Both the position numbers and the translations under genes were made by a program. A stretch of 31,946 bases of DNA from Verrucomicrobiales bacterium. GTDB taxonomy: Bacteria > Verrucomicrobiota > Verrucomicrobiia > Verrucomicrobiales > DEV007. Below the pieces are notes generated by a model. That model saw only the letters and a list, made by a program, of their open reading frames with translations, did not search any database and was not told the origin of the DNA. The stretch lies in the NCBI GenBank assembly GCA_013003335.1, contig JABDJT010000436.1:1-31946 (forward strand), read 5' to 3'. Positions within the stretch are counted from its first letter, which is position 1; each line of letters begins with the position of its first letter. Shown piece by piece: positions 31,316 through 31,946 of this stretch.

Positions 31316-31946
31316 AATCATAAATCGCCTCCAGCGCCGCAATCTGCTCTTCCCGCCGAAATTTTCCGCGGACACCGGCGATCGCGTTTTCACTGAATTT
31401 TTTCCACAAACCGGCATCGGCGGTGACCCGGAGGAGGCTTTCGGCCAGCTGGCCCGGTTCATTCTCGGGGACCAAAAAACCACTCTCGCCGTCGTCGACC
31501 GCTTCGGGAATCCCGCCGTGATTCGTCGCCACGACAGGCAAACCGGTCGCCATCGCTTCCAACATCGCGTTCGGCACTCCCTCGCGATTTCCATCCGCGG
31601 CCGTCCGGCTCGGGTGCAGAAAAATATGGGCGTTTTCAAAAACGGAACGCAAACCGGCTTGATCCAAAAACCCGCAAAACTCGACGGCGTCACGCACGCC
31701 CAATTCCTTCGCGAGCGATGCCAGCTCACCCTGCAACGGTCCTTCGCCGACGATCTGAAATCTCGCAGCCGGAAACGTTTCTTTGAATTCGACAAACGCC
31801 CGCAACGAATCGTCGTAGGCTTTTTTTTCGATGAGTCGCCCGGCCTGAACGAGGTTCCAGCCCCCGTCAGCAGGAAAGGTTCGATTTTCGGCGGGAGGCC
31901 AGTCTTCCAGCGGGATTCCGGTCCGGGATAGATGCAATTTTTCCGC
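31299..31946 (-). CDS. GT4-type glycosyltransferase, N-terminal part beyond the window
   Basis: This is the C-terminal half (216 residues visible) of a GT-B retaining glycosyltransferase. Motifs present are VQAGRLIEKKAYDDSL, FQIVGEGPLQ, VEFCGFLDQ, HIFLHPS and the donor-binding NREGVPNAMLEAMATGLPVV, which contains the expected Glu residues. The frame is open to the window edge (residues AEKLHLSRTGIPL precede the first possible start), so this is a 5'-truncated gene. Its last codons (STIVA and TAG) lie inside the palindromic repeat cluster. Probable role: transfer of a sugar onto a polysaccharide or lipid-linked intermediate, which fits the Wzc/Wza genes elsewhere in the window. Donor and acceptor are unknown. 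Confidence 0.93.
   Translation of the reverse strand, partial: AEKLHLSRTGIPLEDWPPAENRTFPADGGWNLVQAGRLIEKKAYDDSLRAFVEFKETFPAARFQIVGEGPLQGELASLAKELGVRDAVEFCGFLDQAGLRSVFENAHIFLHPSRTAADGNREGVPNAMLEAMATGLPVVATNHGGIPEAVDDGESGFLVPENEPGQLAESLLRVTADAGLWKKFSENAIAGVRGKFRREEQIAALEAIYDSTIVA

Overview
The window is a moderately GC-rich (roughly 58-60% by eye) stretch of a bacterial chromosome. The gene set points to the Planctomycetota/Verrucomicrobiota group, and I lean towards Verrucomicrobiota. The reasons are a PSD1 cytochrome (PSCyt1/DUF1549/DUF1553) paired with a Tat-exported DUF1501 protein, a secreted type I sulfatase, a Tat-exported Gfo/Idh/MocA oxidoreductase, a GYF_2 membrane protein, and many start codons with no visible Shine-Dalgarno sequence. 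No phage, plasmid, rRNA or CRISPR signature is present. Taxonomy is inference from gene content only.

Layout. 1-1108: a sulfatase running off the left edge (minus). 1203-6718: a membrane/stress block with a YihY/BrkB-type membrane protein, a Ca2+-type P-ATPase, a Host_attach-family protein, a DksA/TraR zinc-finger regulator and an overlapping DUF2238 membrane protein. 7076-9078: a GYF_2 membrane protein, tRNA-Tyr, a 78-residue zinc-ribbon protein and a small glycine-rich membrane protein. 9258-12290 (minus): a TolQ/ExbB-like channel, a TonB/TolA-like linker and a TolB-like propeller with no ExbD/TolR gene among them. 12539-15545: a BY-kinase/chain-length protein (Wzc type) and a small Wza-type export protein. 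15672-18969: a Gfo/Idh/MocA oxidoreductase and a BNR/sialidase-like secreted protein. 18978-21100 (minus): Fur, a metal ABC ATPase and its permease. 21197-21580: a VOC protein. 21631-27307 (minus): PSD1 and DUF1501, with a REP-flanked tyrosine transposase (RAYT) lodged exactly between them. 27590-31946: a small lipoprotein, a HerA/DUF853-like ATPase, a YdjM-like membrane hydrolase, a cluster of nested palindromes and a GT4 glycosyltransferase running off the right edge.

Much of the window can be read as envelope and polysaccharide biology: making and exporting polysaccharide (Wzc, Wza, GT4), breaking down sulfated or complex glycans (sulfatase, sialidase-like, Gfo/Idh/MocA, PSD1/DUF1501), and energised envelope functions (ExbB/TonB/TolB-like).

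The most unusual content is repetitive. (a) A complete RAYT unit has 39-bp inverted REP ends, each carrying a GTAG tetranucleotide next to a hairpin. (b) A second cluster of nested GTAG-headed palindromes (31113-31315) supplies the 3' ends and stop codons of both flanking genes. (c) A dispersed hairpin repeat of about 40 bp (core AACAGGGT...ACCCTGTT) occurs in three intergenic regions, with half-copies at two more places.
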